64,000 nt of DNA. Source: Elmis aenea (Eukaryota; Arthropoda; Insecta; Coleoptera; Elmidae). Positions 36,973 to 46,769 of this stretch are shown in pieces. The DNA lies in NCBI GenBank assembly GCA_947652605.1, contig OX393578.1, forward strand, positions 41,235,470-41,299,469, written 5' to 3'. Made by a program: the position numbers and the translations under genes. Below the pieces are notes generated by a model, which saw only the letters and a program-made list of their open reading frames with translations, had not been told where the DNA came from and made no database searches. Every line of letters begins with the position of its first letter. Within the stretch, counting starts at the first letter, position 1.

Positions 36973-39900
36973 GAGCCCACCCGGGGGCGTAATTTTTTTT
37001 AAAAAATTATCTCTATGATTTTGTTTTTTACATGTTTTAATTCAATCAGTTGTGTTAATAGGTGCATAACGTAAAACAATAGTGCACAATAATACAACGT
37101 AATGGTTTTATCAACTTTTTTTATTTTTAGCATTTTGGCAATTATAAGTTGGCTTAACTTGACTGTTTTTGGAATTTTTCCATCATTACTATTAATTGTT
37201 GGTAATGCACTACTTCTAAAATCGCTGAAAAGAGCCCTGAAGATGAAAGCTAATTGCAATCGATCCTTGAAACGTAAATACAATAGAAAAAAAGCGGTAC
37301 GTACCTTTTTTTTACATTTGTACTTTTATGTCTTTGTCTATAGACTATAGATATAGACTATAGAGACCATCGCTGTTTGCTTGAACTTAGATTATGCGTC
37401 TAACATTTTTAAAAAATACTACTCCCTATTTAACTTTACTCATTTTAATATACCGGGTGTTAACCACCAGCTGTGAACATAGGGAATTAACATTGGTTTT
37501 AACTTTTTTTCGGATTCCTGCTCCCCAATTGAGTTTATATTAAAATTAATGGTAACAATAGAAAGATAAATTTATTACGCATCATTTGAGACCATTAATA
37601 AGCTTAAATGTTTAGTATTTAGTTTATAATTAATATTTTAAAATTGGATTAATTTTACAAATATAAGTAGCCATGACTGTCAATCTGACATTTGTCTTCA
37701 TTAATTTTTGTTATTATCTGTCAATTTTTAAATCAGCGAGTTATTTCTTTTTTCACCATTAAAACTCTTCCTCTATTACAGTTTTTTTTTTCATTTTAAT
37801 CAAAATCGTTAAAGAAATAACTCGCTGATATAAAAATTGACAGATAATAACAAAAATTAATGAAGACAAATGTCAGATTGACAGTCATGGCTACTTATAT
37901 TTGTAAAATTAATCCAATTTTTAAATATTAATTATAAACTAAATACTAAACATTTAAGCTTATTAATGGTCTCAAATGATGCGTAATAAATTTATCTTTC
38001 TATTGTTACCATTAATTTTAATATAAATTCAATTGGGAAGCAGGAATCCGAAAAAAAGTTAAAACCAATGTTAATTCCCTACGTTCACGGTTGGTGGTTA
38101 ACACCCGGTATAATATAATAATATAATATTTTTATTAGCTTGTTTTTAACTCAATTTTTAACAGAGTGTAGCTGTGTGAATGTATCAAATAACTAAAATA
38201 GGCTATCTTAATTAAAAATTAGTAAAAATTGTCCTTTCAGCTCTCCTATTGTTCTTCATTTATTTTTCTTACACTTGTTGTGTTTGAGTCAGTTTGACAC
38301 TAAACTGAAAAAATGTACATAATTGTTATTACTGATTTTTTTTATACAGGGTGGCACAGGGAAACGGGAAATTTTGAAGTGACTCTCACAAAAGTAAGAA
38401 AAATGAATTTAAAAGTTTTATTGTGGAAAACAAAAAGTAAATTACATGCCATTAAAGTGTTCTAACAAAAAAAAAACTATTTCTAAAAACAATGTCCATA
38501 GGATGATGGCCATTCAAACCTATACATTCCTGGAAGCGAACGCTGAGATTTTGCATGGCACTTTGAAACACTTCCATGGAAATTGCAGTGATTTCTTCTC
38601 GAATCCTCGTTTTCAACTCAAGGATTGTCGTTGGGCGTGTGGTGTAGACTTTGCTTTTGAGGTGGCCCCACAAGAAAAAGTCGCACACAGACAAATCTGG
38701 TGATCTTGGGGGCCAATACCTGCAATTCTCTCGTCAATTGCACGAACGACCATTACACAGCCAAAAGGTTACAGTTTGGTGTGCCGTTTCAACACGAGGC
38801 GTGATTGGCCCTTACTTCTTTGAGGATGAGAGAGGGAATGCAAGGACAGTAACGTCTGAACGATATGTTGATATGCTCAACACTTTTGTAGCAGAACAAC
38901 TTCAAAACTTTCCCGATCTTCATAATCCTTGGTTTTAGCAAGATGGAGCCACGGCCCATACGACCAGAGCGTCAATGGCGGTCGTTAGACAGTTATTTGG
39001 TAACCACGTAATTTCACGTTTTGGCGACATTCATTGGCCTTCAAGATCACCAAATTTGTGTGTCTGCGACTTTTTCTTGTGGGGTCACCTCAAAAGCAAA
39101 GTCTACACTACACGCCCAACGATAATCCTTGAGTTGAAAACGAAGATTCGAGAAGAAATCACTGCAATTCCCATGGAAGTGTTTCAAAGTGCCATGCAAA
39201 ATCTCAGCGTTCGCTTCCAGGAATGCATACGTTTGAATGGCCATCATCCTATGGACATTGTTTTTAGAAATGTTTTTTTTTTTTTGTTAGAACCCTTAAT
39301 GGCATGTAATTTACTTTTTGTTTTCCACAATAAATTTTTTAAATTCATTTTCTTACTTTAGTGAGAGTTACTTCAAAATTTTCCGTTTCCCTGTGCCACC
39401 CTGTATTAAGAAATTCAAATATATTCGTGAAAATTTTACCTAAGAGTAAATTCATGTAGAGGTTTTATTTTTTAGTTAAGAAAAAATATGTACAGTAAAT
39501 AATGCAAAACCTTAACTTTTAAATTTTTTATCTTTTATGTTTTATTATTGGAAGCTTTGGCAATAATAACACACGTGTATTTTGCATAAATATTTAAAAC
39601 ATTTGCAGCAATTAATACTTGTTTTATTATATTATGAGTAAGAGTAAAAATGCCACCTTTTTCGATTCTCAGTGATAATTTTTGCTTTTGTTTTACTTTT
39701 AATTTGCAATTGCCTTTCCTGGATACAATAACTGGAATTTTCGAAAATTCATTGTTAAATATTTCGCGCTTTCAATGTGCGTTTCTGCCATTCTGGATTT
39801 ATTTTCCAGCAGAGAATAAAAACGTAATAAACAGTTTTGCCTTGGCTTTGTTTGAATTATACAAATAAACCGGGTGTACTGTGTTCTGGTAGACCTTTTT

Positions 39901-41459
39901 TTACTGTATTTGATTAAATGAAATTTTGTGCATACAATATTTGTAAAAAACCGGATTATTTAAATATATGTCCACTATTATTTCACTTCCGGTTTCGCCG
40001 AAAATGATCTTTATTTTATTATTTTAAACGAAACACCCTGTATGTTTTTATATTTTTGGAAAGAGAAAGCAATTTTGAATACAACTGCACTGTTTTGGTT
40101 AGTTTTTATAATCTCAAGTAGGTTTTGGACGAAAATTTATTTTTTAATAAGTGTGCCTTGACCTGCATAAATTGAATTTTTTTATGGGAATAGGTCTCAG
40201 AAAGGGAAACCATTTGTTTAATTTAAACATCTTTGTAGCTCTTACCGTTTATGAGATCCCAGTAGTGGCCGTTCTATGTGGACCACCTTGTATGTTAAAT
40301 CTAATAAAAACCACACTTAAAAACAGGGCTCGAAACCGAAAAAAATTTTGGTTAACGGTTAACCGAAATCGAGAATTTTATTTTTATAACGGTTTTTGTT
40401 GAAAAACCGGTTTTATTCGTAAAAAACCGGTTTAGTGTAAAAAACCGATTTAAATTGTAAAACCGGTTTAAAAAACCGGTTTTTAAAATTATTTAGATCA
40501 GGAATTCAAAATATGAAAAGATATTATTTATTTATAATTTTATAATGAATGTACAATCAAACGTTTAGTAATGACTTCTGGTAAACTAATCGCATTTAAT
40601 ACAGATTTTGTATTTTTCATCGTAATTTTTATTAAAAAAAGATGTTTAAAAAACCGGTTTTTTATTATTTTGGTTAAAGGTTACCGTTTTTTTTGCCTTT
40701 AAAAATAACGGTTTCCGTTTCTGTTAAAAATCACTTTTTCTGACAAAAAATAACGGTTAACCGGTTTTTTAAACCGGTTTAAAAAACCGGTTTCATGCCC
40801 TGCTTAAAAATGACTTGCACTTGCAATAAGTACTAAAGGTTTCTCTAAAAATAAAGAAATACAGAGTTGGGTGTGCTTATTAGGACACCATTTATTTTTT
40901 GAAATCAATTATTCATTAGCCACATATCTATTCTTGTAAACTTTAACAATTCTTTAATTTTGTTTTTCTATTACAGGAACAAATTTATATAACAATTACT
41001 CTTATTCTGATCGTGTGTATCTTTTTGATTTGCGAAGTACCTACTTTTTTAGTATCTAGACCTGTAGCTACAAATTTGCTGTTTCAAGGTGATGTCGAAG
41101 AAGCCGATAAATCTCGAACGTTAGAAACGTGGAGGCAAATAACCACTATATTATATAGCTTTGATGTATCAATTAATTTCTTGCTCTATTGCTTTTTTTG
41201 TCCTCCTTTCTATAAGGCACTAAAGGCTACAGCAACAGGTAAACAACCCGAATTAGTGAAGACACCAATACGTGCTTTCGTTGTCTCCAATACTAGTTCA
41301 TCGGCCGATAGAAGTTGTACTGATTCAGAATGTGGAAAAGAGACTGATTTTACAAAAACGCCTGATATTGATGTTGAACAAAACCATACCAACTGGATGC
41401 GCTCGCGAATTCCAAAGGAATTTGTGGAACATCAAAGCGAAAAGACAATAAAATATTAA
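28228..41459 (+). CDS. Class A G-protein-coupled receptor (neuropeptide-receptor-like)
   Basis: Six exons: 28228-28312, 28370-28495, 33158-33328, 36658-36859, 37131-37296 and 40977-41459, 410 residues, all phases consistent. TM1 has the conserved GN (GIFGNSLCLLVF), TM2 has AATD, TM3 ends YFLDR in place of DRY, TM4 contains ARWVMIICTT, TM5 lies in exon 5 (FGIFPSLLLIVGNALLL), TM6 has ICEVPTFLV, and TM7 has FDVSINFLLYCFF in place of NPxxY. NDS near residue 13 is a candidate N-glycosylation site. The pattern resembles insect FMRFamide-receptor/GPR139-like peptide receptors, but the ligand cannot be told. Introns of 4.7, 3.3 and 3.7 kb are packed with transposons, and one carries a tRNA-Asn gene. 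Polyadenylation signal AATAAA at 41533-41538. Confidence 0.88.
28790..29286. repeat. Foldback element with modular tandem-repeat arms
   Basis: The left arm (28790 to about 28960) and right arm (about 29150-29286) are reverse complements. The outer ~100 bp of each arm is a tandem array of 11-16 bp units built on CACAATTCTTCGCC (left) and GGCGAAGAATTGTG (right); the inner part is unique. This is the layout of foldback (FB-like) elements. The centre holds a short GGTTAGGTTAGG-type stretch near 28978. No transposase. Confidence 0.7.
29760..31794 (+). pseudogene. 3' part of a non-LTR retrotransposon, interrupted
   Basis: The reverse transcriptase motif FADDLAILEES lies near 29835-29865, followed by ISKDKTKTMVI and DGIQLEQIKSYKHL, then RWPGN/HRIEEH split by the palindromic insertion at 30390-31593. 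It ends in a poly-A tract (31781-31794), which marks the 3' end. Several stops and frameshifts; inactive. It is in the same orientation as the GPCR gene. Confidence 0.8.
30390..31593. mobile_element. Palindromic TA-inserted element, 1204 bp
   Basis: Ends TA|CAGGGTGGGCAAATTTCG and CGAAATTTGCCCACCCTG|TA. The two arms (about 590 bp each) are reverse complements to the centre near 30985, including GGTATCAAAAAACGGACCG and TTGCGTATTATTGAAAATA-type segments. Excluding it and one TA restores the retrotransposon frame across the junction (…GGAAATG-TA-CATAGAAT…), so the exact insertion point is known. Confidence 0.88.
31930..32900 (-). pseudogene. 3' part of a second non-LTR retrotransposon
   Basis: Minus strand. 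The reverse transcriptase FADD motif (ECAFADDLVIFGKNESDL, about 32770-32720) is followed by KTKVMVTGKG and FKYLGVNINNKG, then AMEMKYLRKVAGVTRMDR, LTWFGHLTRL and the terminal RPRGRPRNTWDD. A (TA)n tract at about 31934-31948 probably marks the 3' tail. One frameshift separates two otherwise long open segments (32493-32843 and 31992-32360), so it is younger than the other copies here. Confidence 0.85.
34507..35352. mobile_element. Palindromic mariner-derived element with transposase 3' end
   Basis: Arms 34715-34938 and about 35130-35352 are reverse complements (CGTAGACGTTGTCTGAAAGAC on the left, its complement on the right). The plus-strand loop 34949-35158 encodes WPPRSPDLTPIDLFLWG, the last catalytic segment of a mariner/IS630-type transposase, and the frame runs into the right arm. 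The left arm therefore holds an inverted copy of the gene's 3' end. The left end may be the CAGGGTGTTTTTTACGC at 34509; the right end is truncated. Confidence 0.65.
34937..35158 (+). pseudogene. mariner-like transposase C-terminal fragment
   Basis: About 70 codons containing SWPPRSPDLTPIDLFLWG, then KQVYQDQDPPTTAEDMQNRI. This is the region around the third catalytic acid of mariner/Tc1-type DDE transposases followed by the C-terminal helices. No upstream DDE residues remain. Confidence 0.75.
35353..36657. other. GPCR intron 3 remainder
   Basis: AT-rich intronic DNA, no recognised repeat or ORF with a domain. The open frame 36285-36551 shows no family signature. Confidence 0.4.
36916..36989 (+). 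tRNA. tRNA-Asn (GTT)
   Basis: 74 nt forming a full cloverleaf. Acceptor stem GCCTCCG / CGGGGGC with one G-U pair; D arm GGCGCAATTGGCTAGCGC; anticodon stem TTCGG/CCGAA with loop CTGTTAA (anticodon GTT); T arm GGTGG-TTCGAGC-CCACC with the B box GGTTCGAGCCC; discriminator G. No intron. It lies in the sense direction inside intron 4 of the GPCR gene (36860-37130). Confidence 0.96.
37453..38108. mobile_element. Near-perfect palindromic TA-inserted element, 656 bp
   Basis: Ends TA|CCGGGTGTTAACCACC and GGTGGTTAACACCCGG|TA. Arms of about 300 bp (37453-37752, 37809-38108) differ at only about a dozen positions, by far the best-conserved palindrome in the window. The loop (about 37753-37808) is short. 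Non-coding. Located in GPCR intron 5. Confidence 0.88.
38347..39403. mobile_element. Palindromic mariner-derived element with two opposed transposase 3' halves
   Basis: Ends TA|CAGGGTGGCACAGGGAAAC and GTTTCCCTGTGCCACCCTG|TA. The right part (38735-39290, plus strand) encodes the second half of a mariner-like transposase; the left arm (38452-38694, minus strand) encodes the same C-terminal segment again, CDFFLWGHLKSKVYTTRP. The arms are therefore an inverted duplication of the gene's 3' third, and the 5' half is missing. Confidence 0.85.
38735..39290 (+). pseudogene. mariner-like transposase, C-terminal half
   Basis: Starts abruptly at KVTVWCAVSTRGVIGPYFFE, continues through ERYVDMLNTFVAEQL, the catalytic QDGATAHTTRAS (preceded by a TAG stop where a codon is expected, 38938-38940), WPSRSPNLCVCDFFLWGHLK and a C-terminal helical region. 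The SPN in place of the usual SPD and the stop show decay. DD34D/E-type spacing is plausible. Confidence 0.85.
40324..40802. mobile_element. hAT-like element rich in AAACCGGTTT, 479 bp
   Basis: Ends CAGGGCTCGAAACCG and CGGTTTCATGCCCTG with an exact 8-bp duplication CTTAAAAA (40316-40323, 40803-40810). The interior contains many copies of the self-complementary core AACCGGTT and its variants, in two clusters (40350-40490 and 40650-40790). Non-coding. In GPCR intron 5. Confidence 0.87.
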
Positions 41460-41565
41460 TTTGCGCAATATATTATGTTAAAAAAAACTTTTCATGTTTA
41501 ACAATGTATAATTTTGGCCAATCAAGTTTAGCAATAAAACATCCAGCATTAAATTTCGAGGTATA

Positions 41566-42127
41566 CAGGGTGTCCCAGATAATATTTTCAGCATGGGGAT
41601 TTCGCTGATTATAAGAGATACAGATTTGCTTAAATTAGCTGAATTATTCCTGAGTATGAGTGGAGCTACAATCTACAATGAATTTAAAAAGTACAAAATT
41701 CCTCTTACCTTAGATGTTATAGCAAAAATATGAAAATGTTGAATTTCTTTTTTCTCTCGTACCTTTTTCGTCTTAATCATTAGATCAATTTTATTAGTAC
41801 TTTCTTGAGGTACTTTTTAATGAAGCATGTAACTGTTATTTTAGATATTTTTTATCACTTACGATTTTTGAGATATTATCTCTAATTTAATTTTTTAAGG
41901 GCCGCGAAGTTGGCTATGGAATAGTTAAATGTGCTGTTTTTTCTCTTTTAAATGAGATTTTACTTGCTATATCTATTTTTATAAATAAGTCACATAATAA
42001 AGAAAAATTGTATTTTACCAATCACTAATTAAGCTACCTATGAAAAAAAAAACAAGTAATGAAATTTCAAATCAGTTACCATTTGTCTGCGGTATCATTT
42101 ATTAGAATTTTATAGTATTGTTGTGTA
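41566..42127. repeat. Single arm of the CAGGGTGTCCCA palindrome family
   Basis: TA|CAGGGTGTCCCAGAT at the left end, then about 560 bp homologous to one arm of the 61690-63171 element, down to GTTGTGTAATTCGAT, where similarity stops and no inverted second arm follows. A solo arm, either the ancestral monomer or a truncated palindrome. Confidence 0.65.
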
Positions 42128-42657
42128 ATTCGATTACCAAAAGTATTTAAATATTTATGACTGAAAAGATGGAAACATTTACTACCTGATTTTGATAACC
42201 TTACTAGTGTCATCCGGTTTAAAAATGTAGTCTTTTTAATACAAACCACCATTTTAAGTTAATTTTTATGCGAGTGTTAAATTCCTTTCATCATTTAATA
42301 GTATAATACATATGTACGTTTTTGGGGTCATATCTACCAAAATTATGAAATAATCTGGATGGTAATGATTTCTGGTAAAACCTGTAACGCTAGGAAAATT
42401 GGATCATGTATTGTAGAACAAATGCGAGAGATTATGTAGGAATCAGTTATAATGTAAAATAAAGTGAAAAAAAAGTTCTCGCTGAATATTTATAGATACA
42501 GTTATTTCCAAAATATTTAAAATACAGTAAATTTTCTTCCTAGGTTTTATTCGCTCAAATCCGAAAGCTTTTTTGTACTTCGTATGAAATAAAAATAATG
42601 ACTATTGTGTGTCATGTAGGTACATGATATTAAAAAATCATTTAGTTCGATGCAAAT

Positions 42658-42965
42658 ACCGTATTTTACGGACTATAAAATGCACCTTAATTTTTAAGCA
42701 TTTTTTTAAAAAAATAACATTTTTACCATTTTGCAGCCAGACTAAAAAAAATGTTAGTTTATAAAACCGAACTGACCTTTAAATTTTAAAATCCCTGAAA
42801 ATCATCATCTGAAGTTTCTTCGAATATATGGCCATTTTTAAGACTGGCGGGAATTTTAAATCAAACAATGGACATTTTTAAATATATTCGAGTATAAGAC
42901 GCACCTGAATTTTGGAGGTCATTTTTCGAAGAAAAAAGTGCGTCTTATAGTCCGTAAAATACGGT
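42658..42965. mobile_element. Short inverted-repeat element (ACCGTATTTTACGGACTATA ends)
   Basis: Left end ACCGTATTTTACGGACTATA pairs with the right end TATAGTCCGTAAAATACGGT. An extra copy of the subterminal motif GTATAAGACGCACC lies at about 42892. About 308 bp, non-coding. No certain target duplication, so the superfamily is not assigned. Confidence 0.7.
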
Positions 42966-43626
42966 GGTTGTAAAAATAAGTTTTAAGATTTTTTTAGAGG
43001 AACATCGAAAAATGTTTCCGCTTCCAGATGGTTGCATTATGATTTTTGTAGGTAACGGTTGTTTTAGGATTACTAAAATTATCCGAATACAATTCAATGT
43101 CGTTAAAATTTAATGCACGTGTCAAACATTGCTTTGGTAAGATAAAATAAATGAAAAGAGTTATTTGTAAAGTGAATTTTAAGCAAGAAAGTTTTTTTTT
43201 AGTAGTACCTAGTAATTTAAGATGCGTGTGTGAATAAAACGTTGATGCCAAAATTCATAAAAACCTTTTTTTTGTATGTTAGTTTTAAGATAGTGGTGGT
43301 GTCCATATTTTGAGGCTACAACTTTAAACACACAAATTGAAGTACCTACCTGAGTTTTGAGTTTTCGCACACAAATTCACGTTCATGGAAAATGTCTCGA
43401 TAATCGTTTTTATTTCTCTGTTATTATTTAATGCAATTATCATTAGTAATATAAGAAGTGAATGGAAAATTATCGATAATTTTTGGTAGATATGCCCGAA
43501 TGCAAGTTGAGCTGAAAAAAACACGAGTGCACGAAGTGCACGAGTGATTTTTTCTGATTCAATTTGCATGAGTGAAGATTTGTCAAAAATTATTGATTAT
43601 TTGCAATGCACGAGTTGTATTTCGTC

Positions 43627-43957
43627 CAGGGCTGCGGAGTCGGGAAAAAAAAAGTCGACTCCGACTCCGACTCCTGATAATTTTAGTAGGTCGACTCCGA
43701 CTCCGACTCCGACTCCGACTCCGACTCCGACTCCGGCAAAATTAAATACTAAGACATTTTATGGTGTGTAATATATGAAAAAAATAAATAAGTATAAAAA
43801 AATAATTTAAAATTTGAGTTTTAATTTTGCGGCAAAGGAACACCTCGCAATTTTTTGTTGTACCCGGAGTCGGAGTCGGCGTTGCTACATTTTTTTCGAC
43901 TCCGACTCCACTGACCAGAAATTCCTGCTAAACTTCGACTCCGACTCCACAGCTCTG
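43627..43957. mobile_element. hAT-like element with GACTCC hexanucleotide array, 331 bp
   Basis: Ends CAGGGCTGCGGAGTC and GACTCCACAGCTCTG, exact 8-bp duplication ATTTCGTC (43619-43626, 43958-43965). A (GACTCC)n array fills 43690-43736, with more GACTCC and its complement GGAGTC in both halves. The Pro-Thr repeat frame across the array is a translation artefact. Confidence 0.87.
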
Positions 43958-43965
43958 ATTTCGTC

Positions 43966-44613
43966 AGAAATTTTCCATCACCTAACCTACCTGTCAAATT
44001 AAATGTACGTTATGTCAAATGTTACGAGTACTGTTATAGTGGTGCGTTAGGGGTGTGGTTTAATCTAAATTAAAGTAACGCTACTGGTCACCGAAATTCG
44101 TCAAAAAATTAGTTAGGATGACGCGGACTGGAACAGATTTAGATGTGAGGGGTGTTAAAAATCATATATATTGGATGCCGGCGGACAGGTTCTACAGAAT
44201 AAGCTATGGGCTTTTATAAAACGAGACAGAATTTTTATCTTTTTCAAGCAGCGGGTCGGAATGGATGCTATCGCGGGCCGGCTTAGCCTACTCCTGATTT
44301 TAATGGATGAAACCCTAAATTACAAAATCCGTTTGGGACAATTATCTTAAATTACTTATAAATCGAGATTTCAACTTATACTGTCCTGATAATCTTCTTG
44401 TACAAAATATATTACATACATTATTACACTTAAAAAAGGCCACTGTCTTTGAAAAGCTCAGCAATTACTTACATAAATTACATTATATTACAAGTTTTAT
44501 TTACAAAGGATTATCTAACAGAAACTGTGCTAAGAAGTTTTGCACTCAATTGGCTACAATGGATCACAGAAAATTTACTGGCGTAAAAAAATCTTTACAA
44601 GGAGTTCATTAGG
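43966..44613. other. Intergenic DNA and fdl 3' UTR
   Basis: No gene seen. On the minus strand the fused lobes 3' UTR runs from 44613; TTTATT at 44496-44501 is an AATAAA polyadenylation signal for it. Confidence 0.5.
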
Positions 44614-46769
44614 TCAAAGGCACATTCCAGGATTTTGTGTACACCAACGAGGCCACATGGCCTCGGGCTTGAGTCCTCTACTGATTAACCTATCGCGATG
44701 TGTTGCAAGACGTGTGTAGACGTCTTCGTGTATTTGTGAACTACCCGTACCGTCTTGTGGGTCACTCCATACACGCTCAGCCATTGCGGCTGCTCGTGGC
44801 CAAATTCGACTATCTAAGGCACTTGAATCTAACTGCTCACTCCACAAACATGCTTCGCCACCCACTATTAATCGACGGTCCAAATGCTGCGTATGCCAAG
44901 GCCGATGGTTATACATGGCATGCCACGTTCTGTAAGGATCACAGGCAGCCCCGCCTATTTCGCGCCAACGTCCGAAACCACAGTCTAAATACCACGCATC
45001 AACATGTGATACGATTATTTTGTAACCATCTCTTAAGAGATCTGTTGTTTCAGTCCATTCGCTTGGACCCCAGGTTTGTACTATAGTAACATTTTTATCT
45101 AAATATTTGGTAGAGTAAGGGCGCTTACTTAAATTGCTCGACCAAACGATCACATTAGGAACATTTTTACCTCCATTTGCTGCCTTCAGACGCTGCACCG
45201 CGTTAACAGTGAATTCCCCCCAAAGATCGTGAAGATCCGAATAACGAGTAGTGGAATCTTTATATAAGTGTTGAGACCAGCATTCCAGGTTAACCTCATC
45301 TCCTCCTATGTGGAAAATTTCATCTTCTTCGCTTAATTCTAAAATGTCTTTGTATAACTTTTCTAAAATATCGTAAGTGTTGGGATTTTGTGGATTCAGT
45401 TGGCCACACGGGGGTTCGCCGCAATACATACTCCACGGTTGTTCATTCACGCATACTGCAAGATTTCCTAAACCATGTTCAGGTCCCCAAGTCCAGCCAT
45501 TTCCCGCGTGTGCCGGAGTATCAATTTCAATCACTACTCTGATACCCATAAACCTAGCGAATTCGACAAACTCCTTTATATCCTTTGCGGTATATACCAT
45601 GTCGTCTTGGTACGCACCGTATTTGGCTAACTGGGGGACTCGTGATGAAAGAAATGGAAAACTTTGCGAATCTGTTATGTGCCAATGGAAAACGTTTAAT
45701 TTGCTAGCTGCCATGCCAATTAAAGCACGTTTTAAACCATCGATTGGCATAAAATTACGTGAAGTGTCAACCATAAGCCCTCTATATGCAAAAACTGGAG
45801 CATCTTGCACCGTTGCTCCTTTTACTACTTTTAACATTCCATCAGAAGCATATTCATCCCACCAAATTAGCTGTGATAATGTTTCCAATCCATGGCGCGC
45901 TCCAAAGACCGTTTTAGCTTCTATCGTCGCAATAAGAGCACTTTCAATAGGACGAACCGTCAAGTGATAACTTTCATCGGTATTTAACTTAAGACGAGTC
46001 TGATTAACGTCTGTTACAGTAACATTTATGAAGAAATTTTTAATATCACTATTTTCTGTTAAGACGTTTGATTTTTGCACTAATTTAGATATATTGTCAA
46101 GAAAAACGCTATACAAATGCTTGAGAAAAGTTTTGGCTGGTTCACTAACTGTCGTTTGAAAGTGAAGCTGTTGAAGATAAAAGGTCACTGCACGGCTTCC
46201 TAATGACACTGGTCCAGTGGGCTGTGGCCACAGTTGAGTAGATCCACACAGCATATTACACGTAGTTAACGAAGTTGGTGGTTTTTCTGTTCTAAGTACT
46301 TTTTCGCATCTTTGATTTACACACTCCCACGTCCATTTTGAATTTAAACTGAAAAGATAAATTACCCTTATTATTCATTTGATCAATTATATTTGAAAAA
46401 AAAACAGATTGTTAGTTTCTAGTTTTAAATAATATTCTACGCAATAGAAAAAATATTCACCCGTTAGGTTTAACTTTCCTCTCTAATCCTCCTGTTTTAA
46501 CAATTACGTGTTGGTTTGGAATATTGTCTACGTTTCTCAATTGCCTGTATACAAAAATTATCGCATTATTTGAAAAGTTTAAGAGTATGATTTAGGTTTT
46601 GCCTTCAAAATACAAAAATATGACTTAAAAATACTTACTGTTGCTCTATATAAACGTTGTCTTCAGAACGAAACATTTGAGGGATTGTGTACGTTTGATT
46701 CCAGTACAAATAAAAAATTATAGAGCTGCAGAATAAAACTAAAGCCAATAATCCACGTCTTAAGGCCAT
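44614..46769 (-). CDS. fdl: Beta-N-acetylglucosaminidase, fused lobes type (GH20)
   Basis: Three coding exons on the minus strand: 46639-46769, 46461-46544 and 44614-46348 (TGA), 649 residues. Residues 5-22 form a signal anchor (LLALVLFCSSIIFYLYW), matching the type II topology of Fdl. The GH20 N-terminal domain (about 105-240) is followed by the catalytic barrel with FHWHITDSQSFP, the acid pair DE in HIGGDEVNLECW (residues 422-423), YLDCGFGRWR and GGEACLWSEQ; the end is CTQNPGMCL. Fdl trims the terminal GlcNAc from the alpha-1,3 arm of N-glycans in the secretory pathway, producing the short glycans typical of insects. Closeness to fly Fdl rather than the chitinolytic Nag1/Hexo types rests on the TM anchor and the CNMLCGS...WPQPTGP region. 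An acceptor (TTGTTACAG) just 5' of the ATG suggests a further non-coding exon. Confidence 0.96.

Noticed and set aside
43544..43771. Frame encoding a Pro-Thr repeat
   Set aside because: It is a translation of the GACTCC hexamer array inside a hAT element.
44700..45967. Long plus-strand frames opposite fdl (128 and 196 codons)
   Set aside because: They are shadows of the well-supported GH20 gene on the minus strand and show no domain.
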